A DNA stretch of 64,000 nt from Arcuatula senhousia (GCA_963971305.1 OZ020316.1:15270745-15334744), one strand, 5' to 3'; shown: positions 1-13,085, counted from the first letter of the stretch. Notes: generated by a model not told the origin, from the letters alone. Numbers and translations: made by a program.

Positions 1-942
1 GACAATTCATCGACTCACAAATATCTGGCACACTGGCTGTCGATGCTATAAGAAGATTTCAGTTTCACAAAAGTCAATGGAAAGCTTCTAATGAACAATT
101 TTGTCAGTAGCATTGATTAGTCATACACAAGTGAACATACTTATGTACTCATAGCTGTTAATCGCACTTCTTTTTATGAGCTTGTTGAATGGATTTCCAT
201 TTTGTTATAAGATGAACACTGCCGCAATTATGTTTTCGAATCCAACAGTAGAGACTATTTTGAGTTCTCATATTTATTCTGTAAAGTAAATAAATGAACC
301 AAAATAGACAATGACATTAATTATCATAAAAATTGGAAAACATATATTCATAAGCTTGCTTATAAGCAATTGTAGAATAATACAATAAACTAAGATATAA
401 AGATATGAGGAGCAATGTGAAATAATAACTTTTTATTCAAACTCTGAGGATTCAAATCAGACAATTAATCGGACACTCACAGAAAATAAATGACCAATTA
501 ATCGGACAGTAAACGATTATGCCATAATTACAAAACTTATGTTTTTAACAAAATTGTGTATTTTATCTCCATCTATCCTTTGCAATGTAGAAAGTTAAAT
601 AATCGCCCTTTTTGATAATGATAAAAAGGCTAGTAAAATCATTGCAGTTTGCGAGTAAATTCCAAATATGTGCTAAGAGGTGAAGGAAAACATGTTCACT
701 CATCGATGATCAATCTAAAAATTATAATAGTTTAAATTGTCCCGAATACAAAAAGAAACGTTTAAAAGTTGTGTAAATGAGCAAGCTATAAAAACAACTC
801 ACCTTTGTTCCTATTCGATATCGTAGTACGTTCATGCAGCCTTAAAACCACAAAAATCTGGCGAAAAAGATAACATGCAACTAGGATTTTACCATCGGAC
901 AGTGATCAACTTCCGTGATCGCTTACTGTCCGGTTATACACT
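1..942. other. AT-rich DNA without a gene
   Basis: No open frame of note, no array and no terminal repeats were found here. The right end grades into the LINE remnant that begins at about 943, so part of this stretch may be older decayed element sequence. Confidence 0.5.
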
Positions 943-1527
943 GTGTTTATGAAGAGTGTACAAATTGAGGCCGCACGGATTATTACTGGGCTTAGAGTGA
1001 ACTCATGCAGGACTAAGTTATACGAAGAATTGGGTTGGGAACCACTCTATAAAAGACGTGAAAAACACAAACTTATATTATTATATAAATTTATACATGG
1101 TATTGCACCGCAGTATCTTGGAGAATTGATTTATCCTCTCTCGGAGACTATTCATGAATATAACTTACGACATGTGGTTTCTGAGAATAATTTCCGTCTA
1201 CCATTTTGCAATACCGTCTCGTATAGTAATAGCTTTGTTCCAAATACACTAAGACTCTGGAATAGTCTACCAGAATCAACTAAACTTAGTTCCTCCGTTG
1301 GAATATTCCGAAGGAGACTTGATACAAATCTTCACCCTCCTCCTTGCTATTTCAACGAGGGAAACAAAAGGGAAAATATAATTCTCTGTCAAATACGTAA
1401 TGATGCCAGCAATCTGAACAGTCACTTACTGGGTCATTACCTAGATAATCCCGCCTTTCCGAACTGTGGACATGACATAGAAGATGCTGATCATTTCTTC
1501 AATGACTATATCTACTGTGTAGCTTAA
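943..1527 (+). pseudogene. LINE reverse-transcriptase C-terminal remnant
   Basis: A 194-residue open frame resembles the region downstream of the reverse-transcriptase (RT) core in CR1/L2/RTE-like LINE proteins. It opens with a stretch like SVQIEAARIITG, followed by a KHKLILLYKFIHGIAPQYL-type segment and a WNSLPES motif, all common just after the RT core of animal LINEs. It ends with a decayed Cys/His cluster (NCGHDIEDADHFF...C) that matches the metal-binding tail of other LINEs in this window but lacks its first Cys. The catalytic YADD region and the endonuclease are absent, so this is a 5'-truncated dead copy. The annotated Met is only the first in frame, not a real start. Exact clade is uncertain. 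Confidence 0.75.
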
Positions 1528-4500
1528 TTACATTCATGTTTTGCCTGTCTACTAGAAGTTTATTCACTTTTGTCTGGGATTTTTACGTTAAGTTTATTGT
1601 CTATTGGACATTAATCTAAATTCTTTTCTTTTTCACTTATTCTATCTTTGTTTTATTTGCTTAAATACATACAGGTAAATGTCGCTATTTTGACTATATG
1701 CTAATTGTCGCTGTTACTATATATTGGTCACGATTATAAAAAAAAAGCTAAAATGTCGCTGGTCTGAAAATGGCCGGGTCATTTGTCATTACCCCACTTC
1801 CCGATCATGTACGTTATACCTTACTCACTGTTTGTCCGTTCGTCCGTCCATACGAACTTTTTTGTCACACGGAATGTAACCCCGAAACTGCTAACTGATT
1901 TTGAAGAAACTTTAACTGTGACAAAGGAAGGACACAATGACTTTTCACACATAGTATCTTTCATGTAAAAAAATAGCCGGACTTGGACATGTTTGGGTAC
2001 CTCTCAGCGAGTATACTCACATTTATGTTGAAGGTCGATATCAATGATATGCACATGACTAACTTAGCCAGATCCACTCCTAAATTATGTATTGGACTGA
2101 TCCATCAGCCTCTGCGGGCACAGATAGTATACTAATGAATTGTGACACGTGTTTACAGTCCTTCCCATTTTGTAAATAGATGAAGTTCAAGGAGTGTCAT
2201 TTCGTCCGTCCGTCCGTCCGTCGCGCTGTAGGGGTGCTGTCTTGTGTAATCTGAATCTGAAAATGGAATTGTTCATAACTTTGGTGTCCGTCGGTCCATC
2301 TGATTAGAAGCACTTGGACTACCCAAATGGTTTTAGAGGATTTTAATGTTTAAGTACTACTTTTATACTTGGGTTTTTACTTAGAATGAATGCAGATACT
2401 AAAACGATAACTTGGCAAATACACAAATTTTTTTTGTATAGAATTAGGTATACAGGCAAACCCAATAAACTTTGTTTTGGCTCAATAAGTTTTTAGGTCA
2501 ATCACAGGCTTTTGAGATATTACCAGTCAAAATTAGGATACATTGTACAGTGAAAAGTATGGGAAAATATCCCACCATAATGTTTTTCCTATATAACCAG
2601 CCAAAATATATCTAGACGCCAACTATATTTTAAAATGTAAAAACTGCAATGGGTTTATTTTTATGGTAAAATGAATGCATCTATACCCCAAAATCTAAAA
2701 GTGGAAATTATCAATGAGCCACTCCCTGCCTGAAGCTTATGTGGAAAAGTACTTAAATAGTCCACGGACGGTCGACAGACCCCAAGTTATGGCAAATTAA
2801 ATCATAAATAGGACCCAAAGGCATGCAGTATCGAGGATTTGAAAAAAAGCTGTCAAAACTGGTGCGACGTTGTAGAATACAGTTAATTCCGGATATTATA
2901 ATCCCAAATACGATTAAAGGATGTAACTTAAAAATTATTTTAAAAAATGCAATATTTTTCATTATACATGTCTACATACACGCACGACAGAAATTAACAT
3001 ATACAGGTTTAAAATATAAATTAAATTTAATTAAAAAATTGACATAATTAATTAAGTTAGTTACATGTAGCATATATAGCTCTAGTTTCATAGGTTCGTA
3101 TAGCAATTTCCATCGCAAAGATTTGGTCATTGAATCTGTGTATGATTATAACTTTGGTATGTATCAAGTTTTTCGGCTATGACTTAATTGCATAGATTCG
3201 GTTTCCAATTTAAATCCCCGTCACAAGATGCTAAAGCAACCCCCCTCGGGTCCACAATGTACATGTAATACACTTCTCGTTGGCTGATTACGTAATCACA
3301 TAAAAATCGTGAAATAGTCAAATTGCATCAAAAAAAGTGCGTTTTTAGCATTACCCTGTATATTCTAATAATTTCATGGGTTTACCTATACATATTTTTA
3401 TTTCTGCACATATTTCCATTGACCTGTAATGTATATTAGATAGAATGGCAACTTGTTAATTCTTCAGTTTAGGTGTTTATGAGAAAAATGTCACAAAGTT
3501 TGGATTATTTTTCACACAGTGACACTACTTTTTGTCGTTCTTTGAAATTAATCAAAATATATTGTATTAAACAAACAACAAAGATTAAGGAGTTTCATTC
3601 AATTTGGTATAAAAAGACATAGGTCCCTGTATTTTGATTTAACAGGTCTTGATAAAGATAATTTTTGTGAAAAATTAGTTTAAACTCATAACATCTACAA
3701 TGATCAAGAATGGATGTAAAAGATTCATGCAAAGATCTGTTGTGTTTTTAAAGATATTACTTTTCAAATGTTCATTGTATACGAAATTTTATTTATTATT
3801 GTGAGATTTTACCAATTTGCAAATCCATTCTAATATGACGGTCTAGAGGTCTAAGATATTTAAAATTTTCTGGAATCACGATTTTGTGGAATTCTCATGT
3901 ATGATGAAGCATTTCTTTTATTTCATTTTTTTTTTTTACTGTCATTTTCCGTTATAAATCGTGTTATAAAAAATAATTATCTAAAAACTCTTTTGATCTT
4001 ATCAACCAACCATTAATGAACAATAATAATTCACATTTAAATAGATAAATTATCTAGGCTGGTACCCCGCTGTTATCTGAAGATATCTGAACAGTAGGGA
4101 GCCGGTTGCCAGCTTATAAATCATCGTAACGACTAAAATATAGAATGGTGCCATTTTTATTTATTTATTTTTTTGGCGTTTGATATTAAGCTAACATCTT
4201 CAATCATTCATTAAAAGTTAGAAAATGTGAAAAATAAATACTAGTTTTATTTAGTTGTCTCAAGTACTGTCAAACTAATCCTGTATTCATTATAATATAA
4301 TTGTTTATTGTTTGTTATTGTAGATGCTATTTGAATTTTCATTCATGACTTGACAGGGCTCAGCTGGATTGGCGGCATATAAAACAAGATTAAGCTATCT
4401 TTACAAAACTTTTGCAATATTTTAATTAAATTTAACTAATTTGTATAATTTATAATGAGCTAGAACAAAAGCATCATGTCTTTAGCATTTTTAGTGCATA

Positions 4501-4991
4501 TTTGTTTTTTCAGGGTGTCAAGACATCCCCGACCAATTCACCATGAAAATAGAACTTATATTTATTACTTAGCAACACAGAGAATTCGATTTTACCATAC
4601 TGGAAGATGATAAATCATTTATTGAACAAATTCATACAAGGTTCTGTGAATCAAAAAGACAGCGGCCTACAATATTTCTGAGTCTACCCATTAGTTTTTT
4701 TTTATTATAACACAAAGTCTTATATTTTGTTGGATGATGATTTCATACATACAGATAGATACTTCTAAAAAATACCAAAATGAAAGAGAATTTACTTTAA
4801 TGAAATTCTCCAAGATTTGTATGTTCAACGTTATATTGATAATCTAAATAATTAAACAGAAGACTCCCAGCTGTATCCATATAGCCACCTAAAGACAGAT
4901 TTAACAAGAAAATGTGCCAAACATTGTGCCCCGCCTTTATTTTTATCAAAAATTAACCTATACCTGAGAGTAAATCCGATTTTATAGGACA
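1528..4991. other. AT-rich non-coding stretch with simple repeats
   Basis: This follows the LINE remnant and probably begins with its 3' untranslated region. It contains a short GTCC microsatellite (about 2203-2222) and T- or A-runs. An imperfect hairpin lies at about 4064-4115. The small open frames (1783-1968, 2753-3047) show no recognisable domain and are probably chance. Confidence 0.45.
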
Positions 4992-5300
4992 AAATAACTG
5001 GAAATGGACTTTAACAATTTTTCTGTAAGTGGTAATCCATGTGGAAAATATAGGTCATAGCCAGCATCCGAAGCATCCTCTTTGCTTAGCATATCACCAT
5101 GTGTACATACCATAACAATATGGTTGTTGTGGCACTTATCAAAAGCGGGAATGAACTTTAACCATTCTTTTGTTAGTGGTCATCCATGCGGAAAATATAG
5201 GTCACAGCGAGCATCCGGAGTATCCTTTGTGGTAAGCATAACTAGGTGTATCAACCATACCAATACGGTTGCTACATGGCACCTGTCAGGAAGTGAACAT
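4992..5300. repeat. Two-unit tandem duplication, about 147 bp
   Basis: The segment starting near 4998 (ACTTTAAC, then a GTGGTAATCCATG-like stretch, GGAAAATATAGGTCA, GCATCCG) recurs near 5145 with substitutions (GTGGTCATCCATGCGGAA, GGTCACAGCGAGCATCCGGA). Both copies end in a CCATA-CAATA(T/C)GGTTG-GGCAC stretch. The divergence indicates an old duplication. The 94-residue frame at 5082-5366 crosses it and is not convincing as a gene. Confidence 0.6.
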
Positions 5301-6032
5301 TTTGGGGTTCCGCGGACAGACGAACGAACCCGAACACTTTATGAAAAAAAAAACACATTTCTTTAAACGAAAACATAGAACACAATTCGGAATTCGCATG
5401 CAATCACGGGCGATAAATGAAAATTCCTAGACATTGAAAAATACATCTATTGGTAAAGGTTGCAGCGTTTTTCACTTTTTTCCTGAATTGTTCATATAAT
5501 GACAAAATCTCAATTTTCGAAAACACACAAAAGAACAATTATTATAAATACATGTAATAACCAATTTCTACTCGATAATAACCCACTCCTAGGAACACGC
5601 AAATCGATTAAGGTATTTTTACTAAACTCCGTAAAAAATTTCTATTATAATCAACTGCAATAACTTTATACTTATCAAAGCAAATCGAACGAAATAACTT
5701 TTCTTAAAAATCATTAAGACTGCGCTCGTTCGAAATATAAATTGTACGTTCATCAAATTATTGAATTGTCAAAATCATGGATCTTAAACATTTCCCTATT
5801 GACACCAATTGCAAATAAATTGTTAATGCGGAGATCCACTACGGCTTTCCATACGACATAAAACTAGGGTTATGAAAAATTCTTAACATGTTAAAAAATC
5901 TTTAGACTCTATTCGCCTATATCAAGTGTTAGTAAAAATTACCTGACTCGATACGAGTGTTCCTTGGAATGATAACCTATTTCCTCTGAATAAAATGAAA
6001 TTTGTAAAAATGAGTTAATGGCTGAACTGTGT
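5301..6032. other. AT-rich DNA without a gene
   Basis: No recognisable gene, array or terminal inverted repeat is visible in this interval. Confidence 0.45.
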
Positions 6033-6183
6033 GACTAAATCACAGGAGTTTGGGTCCAGGATTTTATTTTATTATAAATAATTTTTATCTCGTCTATATA
6101 CTATATAGACGAGATGAAAATTTTTATATACACGTTTTTTATAATAAAATAAAATCCTGGACCCAAACGCCTGTGGACTAAAT
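6033..6183. mobile_element. hAT-like foldback MITE with 8-bp target duplication
   Basis: The element spans 6041-6175 and is bounded by direct copies of GACTAAAT (6033-6040 and 6176-6183). Its ends are inverted: CACAGG(A/C)GTTTGGGTCC at the left and its complement at the right. The inverted arms continue inward for about 60 bases each and meet near 6104, so nearly the whole element folds into one hairpin. An 8-bp duplication and CA-starting termini fit hAT superfamily derivatives. It has no coding capacity, so it must have been moved by a transposase from elsewhere. Confidence 0.85.
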
Positions 6184-6604
6184 GCATGAAGTCATAAGAA
6201 TTGAGAAACAGGTCAATGTCAACTAATGCTTAATTTCACTACTTTTTCCTACTAGCTATTAAATCATCTGTTTAAATTTCAAAATTGTCAAAAGCCCTTA
6301 CCCTCTTAAGTCATAATTTGGATTCCCAGTTCAGCATAATTTGGTTTATTGTTCCATTCTCTTCATATATTCTACTCGGATGGGTCAGAGAGGCCACTGG
6401 CCTAGATGAAGACCTCGAGACCAGGTAAACCAGGTAAATATATTCATAAAGTGACTGGCTTTTTGAAATATTTTGGGTAGAGCGCTTCTGGTGAGTTTAA
6501 AATAGACGAAACGCGTAAAATACGTAGCAAAACTTTGTTGTAATATTAATTTTAATATAATGATGTGTTACTGTCATTATCAGATTCATAAATAAGTTCA
6601 ACCT
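6184..6604. other. Degenerate dispersed repeat fragment
   Basis: Around 6450-6520 a segment containing GGTAGAGCGCTTCTGGTGAG and TAGACGAAACGCG is the inverted counterpart of 60155-60235. Both belong to a dispersed family with a GACGAAACGCG core. The rest shows nothing identifiable. Confidence 0.5.
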
Positions 6605-9600
6605 CAAAATTATCCGCTGTATCCCCTCAAATGAGTTGCTTCCGGAAAAAAATACGGGCTTGTGCATGTCCGCTGTGTCTCTTTGTAGCCGTAGATTTAA
6701 ATGAAATAACGTTGTGTCCGCTGTGTTCCCTCAAATACTATAGTAGGTTGCTTCCAGAAAATTATCGGGCCTGTGTCCGCTGTGTCCCCTTGTAGCCGTA
6801 GGTGTATAATGAAATAACGTTGTGTCCGCTGTGTCCCCTGAAACGGGTCGCTTCCAGAAAATTTTCGGGCCTGTGTCCGCTGTGTCCCCTTGTAGTCGTA
6901 GATGTATAATGAATTAACGTTGTGTCCGCTGTGTCCCCTGAAACGAGTCAATCTAGAAAATTTTTCGGGCCTGTGTCTGCTGCGACCCCTTGTAGCCGTA
7001 GATGTATAATGAAATAACGTTGTGTCCGATGTATCCCCTGAAACGGGTCGCTTCCAGAAAATTTTTCGGGCTTGTGTCCGCTGTGTCCCCTTGTAGCCGT
7101 AGATGTATAATGAAATAACGTTGTGTCCGCTGTGTCCCCTGAAATGGGTCGCTTCCAGAAATTTTTTCCGGGCTTGTGTCCGCTGTGTCCCCTTGTAGCC
7201 GAAGATGTATAATGAAATAACGTTGTGTCCGCTGTGTCCCCTGAAACGGGTCGCTTCCCGAAAAAATTTCGGGCCTGTGTCCGCTGTGTCTCCTTGTAGC
7301 CGTAGATGTATAATGAATTAACGTTGTGTCCGCTGTGTCCCCTGAAACGGGTCGCTTCCAGAAAAAAAATTCAGGCTGGTGTCCGCTGTGTCCCCTGAAA
7401 CGGGTCGCTTCCAGAAAAAATTTCGGGCTTGTGTCCGCTGTGTCCCCTAGTAGCCGTAGATGTATAATGAAATAACGTTGTGTACGCTGTGTCCCCTGAA
7501 ACGGGTCGCTTCCAGAATTTTTTTCCGGGCTTGTGTCCGCTGTGTCCCCTTGTAGCCGTAGATGTATAATGAAATAACGTTGTGTCCGCTGTGTCCCCTG
7601 AAATGGGTCGCTTCCAGAAAAAATTTCGGGCCTGTGTCCGCTGTGTCCCCTTGTAGCCGTAGATGTATAATGAATTTACGTTGTGTCCGCTGTGTCCCCT
7701 GAAACGGGTCGCTTCCAGAAATTTTTTGGGGCTTGTGTCCGCTGTGTCCCCTTGTAGCCGTAGATGTATAATGAAATAACGTTGTGTCCGCTGTGTCCCC
7801 TTGTAGCCGTAGATGTATAATGAAATAACGTTGTGTCCGCTGTGTCCCCTGAAACGGGTCGCTTCCAGAAAAAAATTCGGGCTTGTGTCCGCTGTGTCCC
7901 CTTGTAGCCGTAGATGTACAATGAAATAACGTTGTGTCCGCTGTGTCCCCTGAAATAGGTCGCTTCCAGAAAAAATTTCGGGCTTGTGTCCGCTGTGTCC
8001 CCTTGTAGCCGTAGATGTATAATGAAATAACGTTGTGTCCGCTGTGTCCCCTGAAACGGGTCGCTTCCAGAATTTTTTTCCGGGCTTGTGTCCGCTGTGT
8101 CCCCTTGTAGCCGTAGATGTATAATGAAATAACGTTGTGTCCGCTGTGTCCGCTGTGTCCCCTTGTAGCCGTAGACGTATAATGAATTAACGTTGTGTCC
8201 GCTGTGTCCCCTGAAACGAGTCAATCTAGAAAAATTTTCGGGCCTGTGTCCGCTGTGTCCCCTTGTAGCCGTAGATGTATAATGAATTAACGTTGTGTCC
8301 GCTGTGTCCCCTGAAACGGGTCACTTCCAGAAAATTTTTTGGGGCTTGTGTCCGCTGTGTCCCCTTGTAGCCGTAGATGTATAATGAAATAACGTTGTGT
8401 CCGCTGTGTCCCCTTGTAGCCGTAGATGTATAATGAAATAACGTTGTGTCCGCTGTGTCCCCTGAAACGGGTCGCTTCCAGAAAAATTTTCGGGCCTGTG
8501 TCCGCTGTGTCCCCTTGTAGCCGTAGATTTATAATGAATTAACAAATGTGTCCGCTGTGTCCCCTGAAACGGGTCGCTTCCAGAAAATTTTTCGGGCTTG
8601 TGTCCGCTGTGTCCCCTTGTAGCCGTAGATGTATAATGAAATAACGTTGTGTCCGCTGAGTCCCCTGAAATGGGTCGCTTCCAGAAAATTTTCGGGCCTG
8701 TGTCCGCTGTGTCCCCTTGTAGCCGTAGATGTATAATGAATTAACGTTGTGTCCGCTGTGTCCCCTGAAACGGGTCGCTTCCAGAAAAATTTTCGGGCCT
8801 GTGTCCGCTGTGTCCCCTTGTAGCCGTAGATGTATAATGAAATAACGTTGTGTCCGAGGTGTCCCCTGAAACGGGTCGCTTCCAGAAAATTTTTCGGGCT
8901 TGTGTCCGCTGTGTCCCCTTGTAGCCGTAGATGTATAATGAATTAACGTTGTGTCCGCTGTGTCCCCTGAAACGAGTCATTCTAGAAAATTTTTCGGGCC
9001 TGTGTCCGCTGTGTCCCCTTGTAGCCGTAGATGTATAATGAATTAACGTTGTGTCCGCTGTGTCCCCTGAAACGAGTCATTCTAGAAAATTTTTCGGGCC
9101 TGTGTCCGCTGTGTCCCTTTGTAGCCGTAGATGTATAATGAATTAACGTTGTGTCCGCTGTGTCCCCTGAAACGGGTCGCTTCCAGAAAATTTTTCGGGC
9201 TTGTGTCCGCTGTGTCCCCTTGTAGCCGTAGATGTATAATGAAATAACGTTGTGTCCGAGGTGTCCCCTGAAACGGGTCGCTTCCAGAAAATTTTTCGGG
9301 CTTGTGTCCGCTGTGTCCCCTTGTAGCCGTAGATGTACAATGAAATAACGTTGTGTCCGCTGTGTCCCCTGAAACGAGTCATTCTAGAAAATTTTTCGGG
9401 CCTGTGTCCGCTGTGTCCCCTTGTAGCCGTAGATGTATAATGAATTAACGTTGTGTCCGCTGTGTCCCCTGAAACGGGTCGCTTCCAGAAAAGTTTTCGG
9501 GCTTGTGTCCGCTGTGTCCCCTTGTAGCCGTAGATGTATAATGAAATAACGTTGTGTCCGAGGTGTCCCCTGAAACGGGTCGCTTCCAGAAAAAATTTTC

Positions 9601-10440
9601 GGGCTTGTGTCCGCTGTGTCCCCTTGTAGCCGTAGATGTATAATGAATTAACGTTGTGTCCGCTGTGTCCCCTGAAACGAGTCATTCTAGAACATTTTTC
9701 GGGCCTGTGTCCGCTGTGTCCCCTTGTAGCCGTAGATGTATAATGAATTAACGTTGTGTCCGCTGTGTCCCCTGAAACGAGTCATTCTAGAAAATTTTTC
9801 GGGCCTGTGTCCGCTGTGTCCCTTTGTAGCCGTAGATGTATAATGAATTAACGTTGTGTCCGCTGTGTCCCCTGAAACGGGTCGCTTCCAGAAAAGTTTT
9901 CGGGCTTGTGTCCGCTGTGTCCCTTTGTAGCCGTAGATGTATAATGAAATAACGTTGTGTCCGAGGTGTCCCCTGAAACGGGTCATTCTAGAAAATTTTT
10001 CGGGCCTGTGTCCGCTGTGTCCCCTTGTAGCCGTAGATGTATAATGAATTAACGTTGTGTTCGCTGTGTCCCCTGAAACGAGTCATTCTAGAAAATTTTT
10101 CGGGCCTGTGTCCGCTGTGTCCCCTTGTAGCCGTAGATGTATAATGAAATAACGTTGTGTCCGAGGTGTCCCCTGAAACGGGTCGCTTCCAGAAAATTTT
10201 TCGGGCTTGTGTCCGCTGTGTCCCCTTGTAGCTGTAGATGTATAATGAAATAACTTTGTGTCTGCTGTGTCCCCTGAAACTGGTTGCTTCCAGAAAATTT
10301 GTCGGGCCTGTGTCTGCTGTGTCCCCCTGTAGCCGTAGAAGAATAGCGAAATAACGTTGTGTCCGCTGTGTCCCCCTGTATAGCCGTAGATGAATAGTGA
10401 AATAACGTTGTGTCCGCTGTGTCCCCTTAGAAGCCATAGT
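6605..10440. repeat. Satellite array of about 101-bp monomers
   Basis: About 38 monomers of about 101 bp lie head to tail (for example 7020 to 7121). Each has two half-units: a ~54-bp A half with GAAACGGGTCGCTTCCAG and a ~47-bp B half with TGTAGCCGTAGATGTATAAT. Both halves begin with the shared word TGTGTCCGCTGTGTCCCCT, itself a near-duplicate of 9 bases. Irregular units occur: B-B near 7790-7845 and 8390-8440, A-A near 7330-7410, and a triple 9-mer near 8140. A second A type carrying GAGTCATTCTAGA is concentrated in the right half. Monomers at both edges are more divergent, as expected if homogenisation works in the centre. The minus strand is open in long runs that change frame because 101 is not a multiple of three; I do not regard these as genes. 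Confidence 0.95.
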
Positions 10441-10599
10441 TTATGAGGCAATGTGCCTTGTGGTTTACATGTATAGCGTTGTATCCGATATGTTTGATAT
10501 TTCTAGTATCCATGTATCTATGTTTTGGTTATATTTGTGTCCGTGTGTCCGGGGACACAAAATGCATGCCATATAAATTTTGCACCGAAATTAGGACAT

Positions 10600-11462
10600 A
10601 TCTAGGTTGGTCTGTGGGATGACCCTCTGAACACAGTCATGTCCAGAAATTCCAGGAAAAAAACTAAACAAAAAACAAAAAAGCTTTTAGAAAAACATCT
10701 TTAAAGAAAAAAAGTACAGCCAAAGAAAAAAATGCCAAACAGTGAATTTTAGAAATAAAAAAAAAACAAAACAAAACAATTTTGCCTTCAAAAAGCCAAA
10801 CTGAAGGATGCGGCTGGCCAAAATAAAAAGTAATTGAAAATTTATGCCAAAATGAAGATTGTCTAACTTATGTGTATTGTGTTGTTATATGCTATGTCGG
10901 TTTTAAAAGCTCATTAGAGCTTGTGTTTTATGTTCTTTATATGTACTGACTTTAAATAAAGCTTTTGTATTTGTATTTTGTATTGTATAAAAAGAAGTTA
11001 TGCAAGAATAACATACTTCAATTATGTTATTTAAAACAATAATAAGTAAATAATAAAGCCATAGAATAGTTACTCTACATATAATGGTGTCATTATATGT
11101 CCCACTTTGGTCCGCGGTCAGGTTTTCAATATATGGCCTGACAACCCTTGAAGTAATCAAAGGTATCCCCTATCCGCCACCTGGGGACGCGCCTGGTTGG
11201 TCTGTGGGATGACCCTCTGAACACAGTCATGTCCAGAAATTCCAGGAAAAAAACTAAACAAAAAACAAAAAAGCTTTTAGAAAAACATCTTTAAAGAAAA
11301 AAAGTACAGCCAAAGAAAAAAATGCCAAACAGTGAATTTTAGAAATAAAAAAAAAAAACAAAACAAAACAATTTTGCCTTCAAAAAGCCAAACTGAAGGA
11401 TGCGGCTGGCCAAAATTAAAAGTAATTGAAAATTTATGCCAAAATGAAGATTGTCTAACTTG
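10600..11462. repeat. Direct duplication of a ~265-bp segment with an intervening LINE-like tail
   Basis: The segment 10600-10866 (GGTTGGTCTGTGGGATGACC to GATTGTCTAACTT) recurs almost unchanged at about 11196-11462, with very few differences. Between them, about 10867-10995 looks like a retrotransposon 3' end: a short unique stretch, an AATAAAG signal and a TTGTATTTGTATTTTGTATT tail. A third, more diverged copy of the repeat starts near 16057. The near-identity of the first two implies a recent event. Confidence 0.75.
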
Positions 11463-13085
11463 AAAAAAAACTTAAAAGCCAAACTACAGGAAAAGAAAAA
11501 AATGTAAAATTTAGAAAATATTGCAGAATAATTTGGTATCTTTTAGATAAATTCCAGTGAAAAAGCAATTTGAGAGAAAAAAATGACTGAAAAGAAATTT
11601 CATTAAATGGAAACATTTTCAAGATAAAACAAAAAGAAAAAATTGAAAAAAAGAAAGACTTTTCATAAAAGTTTGAAAAACTAAAATTCAAAAATCTAAA
11701 AGACAAACAAATAACAATTTAAACAGAAATCTAACTAGCCAAACACCATGTGGAGTTGTTAGCAATAAAGAATACAAAACCTAGTTTTTCCCCAAGAAGT
11801 CACATAGTTCTAGTAAAATTTTGAAGGGGAATGGGGAACCATTGATCCAACAACTCTTTGCTGTATTTCAATGGTATACATAGCTTTTGAATGACCTTTA
11901 AAAATATGTGTACATACATGTATGAATATTTTGTTTGATGATTGGCTCAGAAAGAAACACAAGAAGTATAACAATAATTCATTTAAGTCAATCGGATTGT
12001 CAGTCTGTTCTTCAAATGTCAGTAACTTTTACCCAAATATGGGTGATATACAACTCCTTAATTTCTGTTTCTCCTATCATGGTAGACAACAGAGTCTTTG
12101 TACCATCACATGAACTTGAGGTCCAAAACTTAATATCAACATCAGTGTCTAATTCGAGATTTCTCTTCCTTCAGATTTCATGAAAAACAACATGTGTGAA
12201 CAGTATGAAGTTTTAGGAGGTTTAATTTATTTCAATATTTTTGAAATATGCCAACTGTATTTTATCTTTTATTTCATTCTTTCATTCATTTTTTTCTTTT
12301 CTTTGTCTCTCTCTCTCTCTTCTGTTTAATCTTTATATTTAGTTATTCATTTATTAAATTTATTTTTATATTTAATTAATTTATTTATTTATTAAATTTA
12401 TTTATCAAATTTATTTGTTAAATTTATTTATTAAATTTATTTGATTATTTATTGAAAGTTGGCATCCTAGTCTTTAACAAAATTGGTTAAAAAGGGTGAT
12501 GTAACAGTAAAGTGTAAAAAGAATATAAATGTATATCTTTCAGAAGACTAGGAAACTAAAAGTGATATTTTTAAAAACTTTTTATTGCTTTAACTTTAGC
12601 ACCTACATAATGTTCACATGTATTGCTTTACAAAAACTCTTCAAGGAAATATTATCTGAATAGACACCAACAAAAACATCAAGATGTTAAACTTCAAGTC
12701 ATGTAGAGAAAGTAACTCAGTCTGCAGATGTACATGACACCTGAGAACACAATTATCCAAATCAACAATAATATGAACTGTTATGAAAGGATTCATAGTC
12801 TCAATACCTCTACTATACATGTATGCTCAACATGGGAATCTAGAAAAGGGGGGGCAGTCATTGGAAATATCAATGTACAAGAACTTCATAAGGATAGTGA
12901 GACTGATATTTGCAAGTCCTTTCTCTTGTGCACAGCTTATTGCCATTGAATATCAAAAATAGCAACAAAAATCTTAACACTGTCAGTGGTCAATTAACTG
13001 ACCCGGGTGTTACTAGAGCTACACAGATTACCTGAGGACCAACTATAGGAACATGTTTTCTGAACTGCAGACCACACCACACTAA
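11037..13085. repeat. Anonymous 2-kb duplicated block, copy A
   Basis: This block matches 15897-17893 in the same order along its whole length. Shared landmarks include TTGGTCCGCGGTCAGG, CCCCTATCCGCCACCTGGGG, a (CT)n and (TTTA)n stretch (12300-12440) and a conserved end around AGGAACATGTTTTCT. Small frames survive in both copies: one around 11950-12113 containing NNNSF...LSVCSSNVSNFYPNMGD, and one around 12860-12949 containing LHKDSETDICKSFLLCT. They carry no domain I recognise. The block may be an unclassified non-autonomous element or a decayed gene fragment. Confidence 0.75.

Noticed and set aside
6697..10451. Long minus-strand open frames in the 6.6-10.4 kb region
   Set aside because: They are translations of the 101-bp satellite, shift register each monomer and have no unique sequence or domain.
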